From contig NZ_NSJF01000002.1 of NCBI RefSeq assembly GCF_002285285.1, positions 558,001 through 622,000 of the forward strand: a DNA stretch of 64,000 nucleotides. Direction: 5' to 3'. The notes beneath the pieces are model-generated. The model had not been told where the DNA came from. It saw only the letters and a program-made list of their open reading frames with translations, and did no database searches. The DNA is from Vandammella animalimorsus. Lineage in GTDB: Bacteria > Pseudomonadota > Gammaproteobacteria > Burkholderiales > Burkholderiaceae_C. This document shows positions 1 to 11,521 of the stretch, in pieces. Position numbers and translations under genes: made by a program. Numbering within the stretch: position 1 is the stretch's first letter; each line of letters opens with the position of its first letter.

Positions 1-1
1 G

Positions 2-478
2 GTGCTCACCGACGACATGGTGGCCCTGGCCGACAAGCACAAGCTGGGCGATGACGCGCTGCTGGGCGTGCTGGCGCACGAAATCGGCCACATCGTGCAC
101 CGCCACTCCAGCCGCGCGCTGATCGAGCAGACCGTGCTCAATGCCGTGCTGAGCATGGCGCTCAGCGACGTTTCCGGCTGGGTGGCGCTGGCCAGCACCA
201 GCCTGACCACGCTGGCCTACAGCCGCGCACACGAGCGCGAGGCCGACTGCTTTTCCATGGCGCTGATGCGCCACCAGAAGATGGACACGCGCCCGCTGGC
301 CAAGCTGTTTGCCGCCGTGACCGAAACCCCCATGCCCACGTCACAGGGGCAGGCCGGCCGCAAGTCGGGCGCAGGTTGGGATTGGCTGTCCACCCATCCC
401 GACTCGGGCATGCGCATCGCCGACTTCCAGTCCGGCCAGGCCATGCAGTGCGACCTGCGCACCGGGCGCTTGCGCTGA
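2..478 (+). CDS. M48-family zinc metalloprotease, 5'-truncated by the window edge
   Basis: This is the C-terminal part of a Zn-dependent M48 (Ste24/HtpX/BepA-like) peptidase. The metal motif HEIGH lies at about residues 26-30 of the visible part. A helix about 50 residues later carries HEREAD, where the first Glu would be the third zinc ligand. A hydrophobic segment (VLSMALSDVSGWVAL) sits between the two motifs. The reading frame is open to the first base, so the true start, signal peptide and any N-terminal membrane segments lie outside the window. Family members act in the periplasm or inner membrane on misfolded envelope proteins. Which branch this belongs to (soluble BepA/LoiP-like or membrane HtpX-like) cannot be decided from the fragment. 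Confidence 0.85.
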   Translation: MLTDDMVALADKHKLGDDALLGVLAHEIGHIVHRHSSRALIEQTVLNAVLSMALSDVSGWVALASTSLTTLAYSRAHEREADCFSMALMRHQKMDTRPLAKLFAAVTETPMPTSQGQAGRKSGAGWDWLSTHPDSGMRIADFQSGQAMQCDLRTGRLR

Positions 479-487
479 GAGCGCACG

Positions 488-1809
488 CTATGACCGGCGC
501 GCTTGCAGGTCAAAGCGAAACAGCCGGCAGTCGATGGGGCCGTTCCACATGGGCACGCGGCGCGACTCCTTCAGGCGCAGCTTGCCCGGCAGCTTCATGT
601 CCGGGCTGAGCAGCCAGGCCGTCCAGCCGCCGTAGTGGCTTTTCCAGTGCGCAGCCAGCTGGGCGAAGAAGGCTGCGCCGTCGTCGTCGCTGCTGAATTC
701 ACGCGCTGAAAAGCCCATTTGCCTGCGCGTTTGCAAGTTGCGCCCGGCGCTGCCGGCGGCGTCGATGCGCGTGCCGTAGGGCGGGTTGAGCAGCAGGATG
801 CCCGGCTGCGCGCAGGGCGGCAGGCGCTGCAGCAGGTCGCCGCCGCGCAATTGCACGGCCTGGGCCACGCCGGCGCGCTCGGCATTGCGGCGCGCGAAAT
901 CGACCATGCGGTGCGCGATGTCGCTACCGAAGACGGGCGCGGCCGGCGCGCGGCGCTGCGCCAGGGCCTGCTCGCGCAGCTGTTGCCAGTGCTGCGGCTG
1001 GTGCGGCAACAAGTGCTCGAAGGCGAAGCGGCGTTGCAGGCCCGGGGCGATGTTGCAGGCCATTTGCGCGGCCTCGATGGCGATGGTGCCGCTGCCGCAG
1101 CAGGGGTCGTACAGCGGCAGCGGCGCGTCCGACAGCGGCTGCCAGCCAGTGGCGGCGATCATGCTGGCAGCCAGGGTCTCCTTCAGCGGCGCATCGCCCT
1201 TGTCTTCGCGCCAGCCGCGCTTGAACAGCGGCGCGCCGCTGGTGTCGATGGCCAGCTGCTGGGTTTGAGCATCCAGGTGCAGGTGGATGCGCACCTGCGG
1301 GCGCTGGGTGTCCACGCTGGGGCGCTGGCCCTGCCGGGCGCGAAAGCGATCGGCAACGGCATCCTTGATGCGCAGCGCGGCGAAGTTCAGGCTTTTGAGC
1401 GGGCTGCGCTGGGCCGTGGCCTCGATCTTGAAGGTCTGCGCGGGCGTGAACCATTGCTCCCAGGGCAGCTGGGCGGCCAGGGCATAGAGATCGTCCTCGC
1501 GCTGGTAGGGGCCTTGGGCCAGCACGATGAGCACGCGCTGCGCGATGCGGCTGTGCAGGTTCAGCTGCATGGCCAGGGCCAGCAGCTGCTGGCTGTCGGC
1601 ATCGGCGTGAATGGCCACGCCGGCGCGTTGCAGCGTCAGCGCCGCCTCGGGCAGGCCGGTGATGCGCTGTACTTCTGCGCCCAGCAGCGCTTCGGTGTGC
1701 GCGGCGCAGGGCAGGAACAGGTAGGGCGCAGGCTGGCGTGCAGCAGCGGGCGCGGGAGTGGATGCAGGCGCAGGGGCAGGGCGGGGCGATGGGAGGCGGG
1801 AGGCGGCGG

Positions 1810-1813
<4 letters not shown>
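488..1813 (-). CDS. THUMP-domain class I SAM-dependent RNA methyltransferase (RlmL/YcbY N-terminal type)
   Basis: The protein is about 441 residues. After a Pro/Ala-rich N-terminus comes a THUMP RNA-binding region with the typical opening FLPCAAHTEALLGAEV. A Rossmann methyltransferase domain follows, with DPCCGSGTIAIEAA (SAM binding) and the catalytic NPPYGTR motif. Family members make m2G in rRNA or tRNA; the target here is not readable from the sequence. The frame stays open upstream inside rpoN, but the GTG at 1813 overlaps the rpoN stop as GTGA, which indicates translational coupling and sets the start. It is the last gene of the leftward lptA-lptB-rpoN block, in the place where hpf usually follows rpoN. 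It has no C-terminal RlmK domain, unlike the full E. coli RlmL. Confidence 0.85.
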
Positions 1814-3441
<1,628 letters not shown>

Positions 3442-3450
3442 TGCCGCGCC

Positions 3451-4248
3451 TCACATGCGGAAGTTCTCGCCCAGGTAGACGCGGCGCACGTCCGGGTTTT
3501 CGATGATGTCCTGCGCCGGGCCGTGCGCCAGCACGGCGCCTTCGCTGATGATGCAGGCGCGGTCGCAAATGCCCAGGGTCTCGCGCACGTTGTGGTCGGT
3601 GATGAGCACGCCGATGCCGCGCTCTTTGAGAAAGGCGATGCTGCGCTGAATCTCCATCACCGCGATCGGATCCACGCCGGCAAAGGGCTCGTCCAGCAGG
3701 ATGAAGCGCGGCTGCGTGGCCAGCGCCCGGGCAATCTCGACGCGGCGGCGCTCACCGCCCGAGAGCGACAGCGCCGGCGCGCTGCGCAGATGATCGACGC
3801 GCAACTCCTGCAGCAGCTGCTGCAGGCGCTGCTGCACCTCGGCCTTGCTAAGCGGCTTGCCCTGGGCGTCGAACTGCAGCTCCAGCACGGCCTGCACGTT
3901 CTCCTGCACCGTCAGGCGGCGAAAGATCGAGGCCTCCTGCGGCAGATAGGACAGGCCCAGGCGCGAGCGCTTGTGGATGGGCATGTCGGTGATGGCATGG
4001 CCGTCGATGAGGATCTCGCCGCCGTCGCTGCGCACCAGGCCGACGATCATGTAGAACGAGGTCGTCTTGCCCGCGCCGTTGGGCCCGAGCAGGCCTACGA
4101 CCTCGCCCGGACCCACATCGAGCGAAACGTCCTTGACCACCTTGCGCCCGCCGTAGCTTTTCTGCAAGTGGCGCGCCACCAGGCCGATGGCCGGGGCAGC
4201 GGCTGCTGGCGTGTCTGGCCCGTGCGGGCCTTGTGTTGCTTGCGTCAT
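3451..4248 (-). CDS. lptB: LPS export ABC transporter ATP-binding protein
   Basis: LptB is the cytoplasmic ATPase of the LptB2FG complex, which extracts LPS from the inner membrane. Visible motifs are Walker [10 protein letters not shown], the Q-loop region, the signature LSGGERRR, Walker [10 protein letters not shown] and the switch His in ITDHNVRET. The chosen ATG (4248) lies 10 nt after the lptA stop and gives 265 residues. The frame runs 28 codons further upstream, inside lptA, with no homologous-looking sequence. A short Ala/Pro-rich N-terminal extension (about residues 2-20) precedes the conserved domain, which starts at [16 protein letters not shown]. It is co-transcribed with lptA and rpoN. 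Confidence 0.97.
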   Translation of the reverse strand: MTQATQGPHGPDTPAAAAPAIGLVARHLQKSYGGRKVVKDVSLDVGPGEVVGLLGPNGAGKTTSFYMIVGLVRSDGGEILIDGHAITDMPIHKRSRLGLSYLPQEASIFRRLTVQENVQAVLELQFDAQGKPLSKAEVQQRLQQLLQELRVDHLRSAPALSLSGGERRRVEIARALATQPRFILLDEPFAGVDPIAVMEIQRSIAFLKERGIGVLITDHNVRETLGICDRACIISEGAVLAHGPAQDIIENPDVRRVYLGENFRM

Positions 4249-4258
4249 GGCTGTGGGT

Positions 4259-4939
4259 TCAAGGGGCGGTCTGTTGCAGCTCGCTGCTGGGCGCCAGCGG
4301 CGTGGCCGGGGCCTTGGCGCCACGGCTGCCACGGTCGCTGCCGCTGCTGGCCTGGCCCGTGGTGCTGGCGCCGATCACGGCGCGCACGCGACCGCCCTGG
4401 CCGGCAGGCGCCGAGCCGCTACTGCCGCCGCCGCGCGTTGCGCCATCGACGCTGAACTGGCCGCTGCCATTGTGGTAGACGATCTCGCCGCCGCTGATCT
4501 CATCGTTGAGCTGCCCGCCCTGGTAACGGCGCAGCTGCGCCCGGCCCAGCAGCCGCACCCGGTCGGCCTTGCTGTCGTACTCGATGCGCGTGGCCTCGGC
4601 CTCCACCGTTTCCTTCGGGGCGCCTTTGGGGGTGTCGCGCTGCTGGCTGAAGAAGGCGCGCCGCCCGCCGCCTGCCTGCACTGTGCCCAGCTGGCTGCCA
4701 TCAGCACGCTGCAGCACATTGAGCGAGTCGCCGCGCAGCACGATGCTGCCTTTGGTGACGACCACGCGGCCGGTGAACACCGTGGTCTGCTTGGCCTCGT
4801 CGTGGCGCAACGAATCGGCTTCGATGTTCATGGGCTGGGCGCGGTCGCTGGCCAGCGCGTGCGCTTGAGGCTGGGGCAAGGCCAGAGCCAACAGCACGAC
4901 GCTGGCGGTGGCCAAGGGGAGGAACAGGGTCTTGCTCAT
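4259..4939 (-). CDS. lptA: LPS transport periplasmic bridge protein
   Basis: LptA is 226 residues with a Sec signal peptide ([20 protein letters not shown], cleavage near AHA-LA). The beta-jellyroll OstA/LptA domain shows the usual [22 protein letters not shown] opening in parts, including NIEADSL and TVFTGRV. It forms the periplasmic bridge carrying LPS from LptBFGC to LptDE. The last 60 residues are Gly/Ser/Ala-rich and probably disordered. It heads the leftward operon and faces metG across a gap of about 250 bp that must hold both promoters. lptC, often just upstream of lptA, is not here. Confidence 0.95.
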   Translation of the reverse strand: MSKTLFLPLATASVVLLALALPQPQAHALASDRAQPMNIEADSLRHDEAKQTTVFTGRVVVTKGSIVLRGDSLNVLQRADGSQLGTVQAGGGRRAFFSQQRDTPKGAPKETVEAEATRIEYDSKADRVRLLGRAQLRRYQGGQLNDEISGGEIVYHNGSGQFSVDGATRGGGSSGSAPAGQGGRVRAVIGASTTGQASSGSDRGSRGAKAPATPLAPSSELQQTAP

Positions 4940-5187
4940 TGCGGCATGAATTTTGCTTATGGGGTGCGCCAGATTCTAGGGCTTGTTCACCCGCCAGCGG
5001 GCTTTGCCCCTCAGCGGCTGCACAGCGCCAGGGCATGGCGCGGCAACAGGCCATAAAATCGCCGCGCCCTCAGAGCCTGTGCAAGGTCTGCATGAATCCA
5101 GCGGCCAGTGAGCCTTGCGATTCGTGCAGGCCTTGCTTGATGGGCGCGCTTGTTTTGCCAGGCACGGCCTGCGCCCCGAATGAATCT

Positions 5188-7326
5188 ATGAAGCCACGCA
5201 CCATTTTCGTCACCACTGCCTTGCCGTATGCGAACGGCACTTTCCACATCGGCCACATCATGGAATACATCCAGGCCGACATCTGGGTGCGCTTTCAGCG
5301 CATGCAGGGCCACCGGGTGGATTTTGTGGGCGCTGACGATGCCCACGGCGCGCCCATCATGATCGCGGCGCAGAAGGCGGGACAGACGCCCGAGCAGTTC
5401 GTGGCCGCCATTGCTGCCGGCCGCAAGCAGTATCTGGATGGTTTTTACATCAGCCATGACCACTGGCATTCAACCCACAGCCCGGAGAACACCGAGCTGG
5501 CGCAACAGATCTACCGCGATCTGAGACAGGCCGGGCTGATTGCCACGCGCACCATCGAGCAATTCTTTGACCCGCAGCAGGGTATGTTCCTGCCCGACCG
5601 CTACATCAAGGGCGAGTGCCCCCGCTGCCATGCCCAGGATCAGTACGGCGACAACTGCGAGGTCTGCGGCAGCGTGTACGCGCCCACTGAGCTGATCGCG
5701 CCGTATTCCGCGCTCTCGGGCGCCAAGCCGGTGCTCAAAGAGTCCGAGCATTTTTTCTTCACGCTTTCGGACGCGCGCTGCGTGGACTTCCTGCAGGAGT
5801 GGACGCAAAACGGCAAGCATGTGCAGCCGGAGGTGGCCAACAAGGTCAAGGAATGGTTCACCGTGCGCACCAACCCGGACGGCAGCACCAGCGAGGGGCT
5901 GGGCGATTGGGACATCAGCCGCGATGCGCCGTACTTCGGCATCGAAATTCCCGATGCGCCGGGCAAGTACTTCTACGTCTGGCTGGATGCGCCCGTGGGC
6001 TATCTGGCTGCGCTCAAGAGCCTGCTGGCGCAGCGCGGCGAGGACTATGAGGCCTACATGGCCAACCCGCAGTTGGAGCAGGTGCACTTCATCGGCAAGG
6101 ACATCGTCACCTTCCACACCCTGTTCTGGCCCGCGATGCTGCACTTCTCCGGCCGCAAGACGCCCGACCAGATTGCCGTGCATGGCTTTCTCACCGTCAA
6201 CAACGGCCAGAAGATGAGCAAGAGCCGTGGCACCGGGTTGGATCCGCTCAAGTACCTCAAGCTGGGCATGAACCCCGAATGGCTGCGCTACTACCTGGCC
6301 GCCAAGCTCAACGGCCGCAATGAGGACATCGACTTCAACGCCGAGGACTTCATGGCCCGCGTCAACGCCGATTTGGTGGGCAAGTACGTCAACATCGCCA
6401 GCCGCGCCGCAGGCTTTATCGCCAAGCGCTTCGATGGCCGCCTGGGCCAGCCCTCGGGCGATGGCCAGGCGCTGCTGCAAACCCTGCGCGCGAAGGCCGA
6501 TGACATCGGCGATGCCTATGAGCGCCGCGACACTGCCCGCGCGCTGCGCGAGATCATGCTGCTGGCCGACCGCGTCAACGAATATGTGGACGCCAACAAA
6601 CCCTGGGAGCTGGCCAAGGAACCAGCCCAGGGCGAGCGCCTGCACGACGTCTGCACCACCTGCATCGAGGCCTTCCGCATCCTCACCATCTACCTCAAGC
6701 CCGTGCTGCCCGCGCTGGCCGCCCAGGTCGAGGGCTTTTTGCAGGTCAGCCCTTTCAGTTTTGCCGACGCCCAGACTTCGCTGAGCGCGGGGCAAGCCAT
6801 CGCCGGCTTCAAGCACCTGATCCAGCGCGTGGACGAAAAACAGCTCGAAGCCTTGTTCGAGGCCCCGGCCGCGCCCGCCGCTGCGCCTGCCGAGACGAAA
6901 AAGGAGGCCAAGAAAAAAGCTGCCTCGGCCTTCGATCCCCAAGCCCCTGGTGGTGAGCCGCTGGCCGATACCATCACCATCGACGACTTTGTCAAGATCG
7001 ACCTGCGCATCGCCAAAATCCTGCAGTGCAGCGCCGTCGAAGGCTCAACCAAGCTGCTGCAGCTGACACTGGACGTGGGCGAGCAGGACGAGCACGGCCA
7101 ACCCAAGACCCGTAACGTCTTCAGCGGCATTGCCAGCATGTACCAGCCCGAGCAGCTGGTGGGCAAGCTCACTGTCATGGTCGCCAACCTGGCGCCGCGC
7201 AAGATGAAGTTCGGCCTCTCCGAAGGCATGGTGCTGGCCGCCAGCCATGCCGATGAGGGCAGCCAGCCGGGCATCTACGTGCTCGAACCCTTCCCTGGCG
7301 CGCAGCCGGGCATGCGCGTGCGTTGA
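5188..7326 (+). CDS. metG: methionyl-tRNA synthetase
   Basis: The enzyme is 712 residues and charges tRNA-Met in the cytoplasm. The class I HIGH motif is at residues 20-23 ([10 protein letters not shown]). A Cys4 zinc knuckle (CPRCHAQ...CEVCG) follows at about 145-160, and KMSKS is at 342-346. The C-terminal EMAP/Trbp111-type tRNA-binding domain ([14 protein letters not shown]) covers about 600-712 and is joined by an Ala/Lys-rich linker. The frame extends 83 codons upstream, but conserved sequence begins at [17 protein letters not shown], so ATG 5188 is chosen. It is divergent from lptA and ends just before a strong bidirectional terminator. Confidence 0.98.
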   Translation: MKPRTIFVTTALPYANGTFHIGHIMEYIQADIWVRFQRMQGHRVDFVGADDAHGAPIMIAAQKAGQTPEQFVAAIAAGRKQYLDGFYISHDHWHSTHSPENTELAQQIYRDLRQAGLIATRTIEQFFDPQQGMFLPDRYIKGECPRCHAQDQYGDNCEVCGSVYAPTELIAPYSALSGAKPVLKESEHFFFTLSDARCVDFLQEWTQNGKHVQPEVANKVKEWFTVRTNPDGSTSEGLGDWDISRDAPYFGIEIPDAPGKYFYVWLDAPVGYLAALKSLLAQRGEDYEAYMANPQLEQVHFIGKDIVTFHTLFWPAMLHFSGRKTPDQIAVHGFLTVNNGQKMSKSRGTGLDPLKYLKLGMNPEWLRYYLAAKLNGRNEDIDFNAEDFMARVNADLVGKYVNIASRAAGFIAKRFDGRLGQPSGDGQALLQTLRAKADDIGDAYERRDTARALREIMLLADRVNEYVDANKPWELAKEPAQGERLHDVCTTCIEAFRILTIYLKPVLPALAAQVEGFLQVSPFSFADAQTSLSAGQAIAGFKHLIQRVDEKQLEALFEAPAAPAAAPAETKKEAKKKAASAFDPQAPGGEPLADTITIDDFVKIDLRIAKILQCSAVEGSTKLLQLTLDVGEQDEHGQPKTRNVFSGIASMYQPEQLVGKLTVMVANLAPRKMKFGLSEGMVLAASHADEGSQPGIYVLEPFPGAQPGMRVR

Positions 7327-7340
7327 GTTCGCTTGTCGCA

Positions 7341-7381
7341 GCATAAAAAAAGCAGCGCCCTGGGCGCTGCTTTTTTTATGC
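7341..7381. terminator. bidirectional intrinsic terminator between metG and the branched-chain amino acid binding protein
   Basis: A 41-bp near-perfect palindrome. The GC stem AGCAGCGCC/GGCGCTGCT has a 3-nt loop and is flanked by A7 on the left and T7 on the right. It can therefore terminate the rightward metG transcript and the leftward transcript ending at 7429. Confidence 0.92.
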
Positions 7382-7428
7382 GCTGACGCCGCAAAGGCTG
7401 CGGCATCAGCACGGTGCTGGACGCGGAC

Positions 7429-8553
7429 TTATTGCGCAGTGGTCTTGCTGCCGTCCTTGTGCCAAGTGAAGACGTCAAATTTGAAGTTATTGAGGTCGCC
7501 AGCCTTGTTCCAGGACAGCTCGCCCACCGGGCTGGGCAGCTTGGCGCCCTTGAGGAACTGGGCCACTTTCTCAGGCTCGTTGGCGCCTGCGCCCTTGATG
7601 CCCTCGGCAATGGCCAGCGTGGCGGCGTAGGCCGTCAGCTGGAAGGCGCCGCCAGGATTGCGCTTCTTGTCCTTGAAGGCCTGCACGATCTTGGCGTTGT
7701 CCGGGTTTTGCGTGAAGTCGGCCGGCAGCGTCACCAGCATGCCCTCGGCGGCCTCGCCAGCGATGGCGTTGATGTCGGGGTTGCCCACGCCTTCGGGGCC
7801 CATGAATTTGGCCGTCACGCCTTGCTCCTTGGCCTGGCGCAGCAGCAGGCCCATTTCAGGGTGGTAGCCGCCGAAGTAAACGAAGTCCACACCCTCGGAC
7901 TTGAGCTTGGTGATCACGGCCGAGTAGTCGGTGTCGCCGGCATTGATGCCTTCAAAAATGGCCACGGGCACCTTGGCAGCCTGCAGGTTGTCGCGCACGG
8001 CGCTGGCAATGCCCTGGCCGTAGGAGGCCTTGTCGTGCAGCACGGCGACCTTGCTGGGCTTGATTTTCTCGATGATGAACTTGGCGGCGGCCGGGCCTTG
8101 CTGGTCGTCGCGGCCGATGGTGCGGAAGATGAACTGGTAGTCCTTGCCGTCGGTCAGCGCGGGGGAGGTGGCCGAGGGCGTGACCATGACCACGCCTTCC
8201 TCGTCATAGATCGGCGCAGCAGCAATGGTGGCGCCCGAGCAAACGCCGCCGACCACGTAGCCGATCTTGTCGTTGACCACGCGGTTGGCAGCCACGGGGC
8301 CTTGCTTGGGCTCGCAGGCGTCATCGATGTAGACGGCCTCGAGCTGCTTGCCCAGCACGCCGCCGCCAGCGTTGATTTGCTCGATGGCCGTTTCCACGCC
8401 TTCCTTGACCATGTCGCCATACTGCGTCACGGGGCCGGTGGTCGGGCCGACCACGGCGATCTTGATGTTCTGGGCGTAGGCGCCGGCCGAGAATGCCAGC
8501 GCGCCAGCGATGGCGGCGGCAGTAACGACCGACTTGAGACGAAATTGCGTCAT
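7429..8553 (-). CDS. branched-chain amino acid ABC transporter periplasmic binding protein (LivJ-like)
   Basis: The protein is 374 residues. It has a clear Sec signal peptide ending FSAGAYAQ and then a type I periplasmic-binding fold starting IKIAVVGPTTGPVTQYGDMV, the usual opening for LivJ/LivK-type receptors. The chosen ATG has AAGGAG six nucleotides upstream; 47 further in-frame codons lack the family pattern. It would bind Leu/Ile/Val or a related ligand for a LivFGHM permease, but no permease or ATPase gene lies beside it. In Burkholderiales this protein is commonly an abundant stand-alone gene. Ligand specificity is not readable here. Confidence 0.92.
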   Translation of the reverse strand: MTQFRLKSVVTAAAIAGALAFSAGAYAQNIKIAVVGPTTGPVTQYGDMVKEGVETAIEQINAGGGVLGKQLEAVYIDDACEPKQGPVAANRVVNDKIGYVVGGVCSGATIAAAPIYDEEGVVMVTPSATSPALTDGKDYQFIFRTIGRDDQQGPAAAKFIIEKIKPSKVAVLHDKASYGQGIASAVRDNLQAAKVPVAIFEGINAGDTDYSAVITKLKSEGVDFVYFGGYHPEMGLLLRQAKEQGVTAKFMGPEGVGNPDINAIAGEAAEGMLVTLPADFTQNPDNAKIVQAFKDKKRNPGGAFQLTAYAATLAIAEGIKGAGANEPEKVAQFLKGAKLPSPVGELSWNKAGDLNNFKFDVFTWHKDGSKTTAQ

Positions 8554-8789
8554 GATGACTCCTTGATGTGTGTGCGGGACTGTTCGAGATGCAGAACAGG
8601 TTTTGATGGATTTGCTCGCGCGTGCCTGACCATGCGCTTGGCGGCAGAACGCGCAAAACGGATCAAGCATACACGCCAAAATTGTTTGCGCCATTGAGGC
8701 AAACGCGGATTTCCGAGCCCGTGGTACGGATTCATCAATGGAGCGCAGCGCTGTTGTTGGGGCGTGCGCCGCAGGACGAAAGGATGGTA

Positions 8790-9623
8790 ATGGAGGACAA
8801 GCAAAGCCGCGCCGCTGCAGGCATTGCGCTGGATTGGCACGCCGCAGGCGGGGGCGATGGCAAGGGAGACGGTACGCCCTGCTGGGCGCATGTGCGCGTG
8901 CGCAATCCGGGAAAACTCGGGGCCATGACGGTGGCCATGTGGTTGCAGTTGCGCGAGGTATTCGAGCGCATCGCGCAGCAGCCGCAGCTGCGCTGCGTGC
9001 TGGTCACCGGCGAGGATGGCGCGTTCTGCGCCGGCGGCGACATTTCCGAATACGCTCAGTTTCGCTTTGACCCGCAGACGTTGGCGCATTTTCATGAGCA
9101 TCAGGTCTGGGGTGGCCTGAGCGCCATGCTGGCCTGTGACGTGCCGCTGATTGCCGCCATCGACGGCCCCTGTATGGGGGCAGGGCTGGAGATCGCCAGT
9201 TGCTGCGATCTGCGCATCGCCACGGGGCGCTCGCAGTTCGGCGCGCCGATTGCGCGGCTGGGCTTTCCGATGGCGCCGCGCGAGTTGGCCTTGGTAGGTC
9301 GCGCCGTGGGTGATGCGCTGGCGCGGCGCATGTTGCTGGCCGCGCAGGTGTTGCCGGCGCAGGCGTTGCACGAGGTGGGCTTTCTGGCCCAGCTGCTGCC
9401 CGAGCAGGAGTTCGAGGCTGCCGCGCAGCAATGGGTGCAGCGCCTGCTGGCCCTGGCGCCGCAGGCCGCGCGCATGCACAAGCGCAGTCTGCGCGTGCTG
9501 GCCGACGCCAGCCAGCAACAGGCCCTGGCCGCGCTGCTGCCGGGCGCATACGACTACGCCCCCAGCGCTGAGCACCGCGAAGGCATCGCCGCCTTTCTGG
9601 CCAAGCGCAAGCCGCAGTTTTGA
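8790..9623 (+). CDS. enoyl-CoA hydratase/isomerase family protein
   Basis: A crotonase-fold protein of about 277 residues. The oxyanion-hole loop GAFCAGGDISEY and the second loop GPCMGAGLEIASCCDLRIA are both present, including the Glu of the first catalytic position. The second catalytic Glu position is replaced: the segment reads FGAPIARLGFPM instead of PE. It may therefore be an isomerase, decarboxylase or hydrolase rather than a classic hydratase. ATG 8790 is preferred over 8784 because AAAGGA then lies about 6 nt upstream. It stands alone between divergent and convergent neighbours. Confidence 0.8.
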   Translation: MEDKQSRAAAGIALDWHAAGGGDGKGDGTPCWAHVRVRNPGKLGAMTVAMWLQLREVFERIAQQPQLRCVLVTGEDGAFCAGGDISEYAQFRFDPQTLAHFHEHQVWGGLSAMLACDVPLIAAIDGPCMGAGLEIASCCDLRIATGRSQFGAPIARLGFPMAPRELALVGRAVGDALARRMLLAAQVLPAQALHEVGFLAQLLPEQEFEAAAQQWVQRLLALAPQAARMHKRSLRVLADASQQQALAALLPGAYDYAPSAEHREGIAAFLAKRKPQF

Positions 9624-9646
9624 ACGGGTCTGAACAAGGCGCTGAA

Positions 9647-10543
9647 TCAGCGCCGGGCATGGCGCAGGGCGGTGTACAGCCCGGCGGCGACGATCAGCGC
9701 TGCGCCCAGGTAAAAGCCCCATGCTGGCTGCTCGCGCCAGATCAGCCAGCCCAGCAACGTGGACCACAGCAGCAGGCTGTAGTCAAAGGGCACGACCACG
9801 GCCGCCGGCGCCAGCCGAAATGCCTGTGTGATGAAGCCCAGCCCCAGCGTGGCGCACAGCGCCAGCGCGGCCAGCTGCGGTGCGTGCGCGGGCGACAGCG
9901 GCACCCAGAAGCCGCCCAGCAGGGCGATGGGCGCTGCAAACACCAGCTGGCCCAGCACGATGTAAGTCATGGTGGTGAGCATGTGTTCGCCCGGGCGGAT
10001 GCGCCGCGCGCTGAGCATCATGATGGCGTAGCCCAGCGCTGTGACCACGGGCAAGGCCATGGCCCACAAGGGCTGATGGGTTGCCTGCGCGCCGCCGCCA
10101 TGTGAGGCGGCAATCAGTACCACGCCGAAAAACCCTGCGCCAATGGCCAGCCAGGCGCCCAGGCCCAGGCGCTCCTTGAGTACCAGGGCCGAGATCAGCG
10201 CAATGAACAGCGGCGCGCAGAAAGTCAGCGCTGTGGTGTGCGCCAGCGGCAGCAGCGTCATGCTCCAGTAAAAGCAAATGGCGCAGACGACGTTGATCAG
10301 CCCGCGCAGCGTGTGAATGCCCAGGTTGGCCGTGCGCAGTGCGGCGGGGCCCAGCGTCAGCGTCACCAGTGCCAACAGCGCCGGCGTGGCCAGCGCAGCG
10401 CGCAGCAGCAGCAATTGCATGGGCGGGTAGTGCGCGCCCAGCCATTTGGCCAGTGCGTCGCTGCAGGCCAGGGAAAAGGCCCCAGCCAGCATGTAGGCAA
10501 TGCCTGCCGCGTGGCGTGGCGCGGGCGCGGTGGCGGTGCTCAT
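9647..10543 (-). CDS. EamA/DMT-family transporter
   Basis: An inner-membrane protein of 298 residues with about ten hydrophobic helices in two EamA repeats (AGIAYMLAGAFSLACSDALAKW opens the first; the second begins near PLWAMALPVVTALGYAIMML). The pattern SDALAKWLGAHYPPMQLLLLR is typical of drug/metabolite exporters, including the RarD and YdcZ-like groups. The substrate is unknown. It converges on the crotonase gene and lies 43 nt downstream of the Nudix-TusA gene on the same strand, so it may be co-transcribed with it. Confidence 0.88.
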   Translation of the reverse strand: MSTATAPAPRHAAGIAYMLAGAFSLACSDALAKWLGAHYPPMQLLLLRAALATPALLALVTLTLGPAALRTANLGIHTLRGLINVVCAICFYWSMTLLPLAHTTALTFCAPLFIALISALVLKERLGLGAWLAIGAGFFGVVLIAASHGGGAQATHQPLWAMALPVVTALGYAIMMLSARRIRPGEHMLTTMTYIVLGQLVFAAPIALLGGFWVPLSPAHAPQLAALALCATLGLGFITQAFRLAPAAVVVPFDYSLLLWSTLLGWLIWREQPAWGFYLGAALIVAAGLYTALRHARR

Positions 10544-10586
10544 ATGGCGTGGCAGGTGGCAGAGTGCCGGGGCGGGCGATCGGCGC

Positions 10587-11465
10587 TCACCGGCGTTGCA
10601 GCACGAAATGGTGCACCCCGGCCTCGTCGGTGTGCTGTGCGATCAGCGCATTGCCGGTCTGGCGTGCGAAGGCGGCGAAGTCCTGCAGCGAGCCGCTGTC
10701 GGTGGCCAGCACGCGCAGCCGCTGGCCGCTTTGCAGCGTGGCCAAGGCCTTTTTGGCGCGCAGAATGGGCTGCGGGCATCGCAGGCCCTTGGCATCGACT
10801 TCGAGGGCCACCGCATCGCCGGCGCCATCGTGGGGCGCGGTTGGGCTGGTTGCCGACGGCGGGGCGGCGGCAGTTGGCGCGCCGCTGGCTGCGTCATCGT
10901 TGGGCGCTGCGCTGCTGGCCTGGGCGCTGGTCTGTGGATAGCGCTCGATGACCTGCGGCTCGAAGCCGCGCGCGCGCAGCCATTTCTGCAGTGCCAGCCC
11001 GGTGCCGGTGGTCCAGACCGTGGCCTGGGCCGGATCGACCAGCCGGTATTCGGACAACTCGGGCGAGAGCGCGATCTCGCCAGTGGCGACCACGTGGTAG
11101 CTGATGAGCACCTGGTTCATGCGCAAAAAGGCCGAGACATCAACCAGTGTGCACTGCTGTACGTCGAGGTTGACCTCCTCCTTGACCTCGCGGGCAATGC
11201 CTTGCTCGGGCGACTCGCCCGCCTCCATGAAGCCCGTGATCAGGCCGAAGAAGCGGTCTTTCCATAACGCATTGCGCGCCAGCAGGATCTGGTCGTGGTA
11301 CTCGACGATGGCCGCCAGCACGGGCGTGGGGTTGTTCCAGTGCGTCCAGCCGCAGGCCGGGCAGCGCAGCCGGTCAACCAGGCCGCTGTCTTCAGGCGCC
11401 TGCACCCAGGCCAGCGCCGTGGCGCAGTGGGGGCAGTAGCGCATCTCGTAGGTGGGGGTGCTCAT
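10587..11465 (-). CDS. Nudix hydrolase fused to a TusA-type sulfur-carrier domain
   Basis: A two-domain protein of 292 residues. The N-terminus has a Cys4 zinc ribbon (CPHC at 11-14, CPAC about 25 residues later) followed by a complete Nudix box (GFMEAGES...REVKEEVNL) that should bind Mg2+ and hydrolyse a nucleoside-diphosphate-linked substrate. After an Ala/Pro/Thr-rich linker (about 185-215), the last 75 residues are a TusA/SirA domain with the sulfur-accepting Cys in LRCPQP (Cys230). I see no frame break between the domains. The start ATG is preceded by an AT-richer stretch and matches the zinc-ribbon start. It lies 56 nt downstream of cysM on the same strand, which suggests a link with cysteine or sulfur metabolism. 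Domain calls are firm; substrate and joint role are not known. Confidence 0.85.
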   Translation of the reverse strand: MSTPTYEMRYCPHCATALAWVQAPEDSGLVDRLRCPACGWTHWNNPTPVLAAIVEYHDQILLARNALWKDRFFGLITGFMEAGESPEQGIAREVKEEVNLDVQQCTLVDVSAFLRMNQVLISYHVVATGEIALSPELSEYRLVDPAQATVWTTGTGLALQKWLRARGFEPQVIERYPQTSAQASSAAPNDDAASGAPTAAAPPSATSPTAPHDGAGDAVALEVDAKGLRCPQPILRAKKALATLQSGQRLRVLATDSGSLQDFAAFARQTGNALIAQHTDEAGVHHFVLQRR

Positions 11466-11521
11466 GGGGTGCTTTTGTTTGGTGCGTGGGTGCTGGGGAC
11501 GGAAGGCTGGCTGCGTGGCGC

